This document shows, one piece after another, positions 63,876-64,000 of a DNA stretch of 64,000 nt. Made by a program: the position numbers and the translations under genes. Source of the DNA: Certhia americana. Taxonomy: Eukaryota; Chordata; Aves; Passeriformes; Certhiidae. The DNA is taken from contig CM031879.1 in the NCBI GenBank assembly GCA_018697195.1, positions 20,377,998 through 20,441,997 on the forward strand, read 5' to 3'. The notes under the pieces are model-generated. The model searched no databases and was not told where the DNA came from. It worked only from the letters and a program-made list of their open reading frames with translations. Numbering within the stretch: the stretch's first letter is position 1; every line of letters begins with the position of its first letter.

Positions 63876-64000
63876 AGCGGCGGGGGCACGGACGGGCGGG
63901 CGGGAGGTGCGGCGTTGGAGCTGCCGCACGGCAAAGCTCTCCTCGCCCTTGCCAAAACACCGAAACAACCGCTAAAGACTTTAATTAAGAGGGGTAATTA
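63876..64000. other. FEZF1 downstream flank
   Basis: GC-rich sequence (GGGCGGGCGGG near 63893) passing into AT-rich DNA at the window edge. No feature was identified. Confidence 0.5.

Overview
The window is vertebrate nuclear DNA, most likely from a bird. Evidence for a bird or other sauropsid is the presence of at least three CR1-type LINE 3' ends, which carry the characteristic 'GGGACCT...' and 'ATCTAGTTCCAACCC'-like motifs and 'TCATAGAAT'-type ends. Other repeats are sparse, and all genes are split by GT-AG (once GC-AG) introns. No prokaryotic-style genes, CRISPR arrays, tRNAs or rRNAs were found. Nearly all the short open frames in the window are chance frames inside introns and intergenic DNA.

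Two genes were recognised, both on the + strand. Bases 1 to about 51,270 hold the 3' part of CADPS2 (calcium-dependent secretion activator 2, CAPS2). There are ten constitutive coding exons with mutually consistent phases between 2307 and 50461. They encode the last 379 residues: the later part of the Munc13-homology (MUN) region and the acidic C-terminal tail. A strong extra candidate is a 15-nt in-frame microexon (14055-14069). Two lower-confidence candidates are alternative terminal exons (20291 and 29197). Paralogue-diagnostic residues favour CADPS2 over CADPS1.

Bases 51,275 to about 60,390 are intergenic. The first 2.5 kb is ordinary AT-rich DNA. From about 53.8 kb onwards the sequence becomes abruptly CpG-rich, in several blocks that run into and through the next gene. 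That gene is FEZF1 (60892-63319). It has four coding exons encoding a 456-residue zinc-finger repressor with an N-terminal eh1 (Groucho-binding) motif and six C2H2 fingers, and a poly(A) signal at 63849. The first intron has a GC-AG boundary and splits finger 1.

The head-to-tail CADPS2-FEZF1 order matches the human 7q31 arrangement and parallels the paralogous CADPS-FEZF2 pair at human 3p14. This suggests an ancient duplicated block. The two proteins are not known to act in one pathway: CADPS2 primes dense-core vesicles and FEZF1 is a forebrain and olfactory transcription factor. Their linkage may instead reflect FEZF1 regulatory DNA lying in the introns and downstream flank of CADPS2. No clearly novel system was found; the most interesting observations are splicing features of the two known genes.
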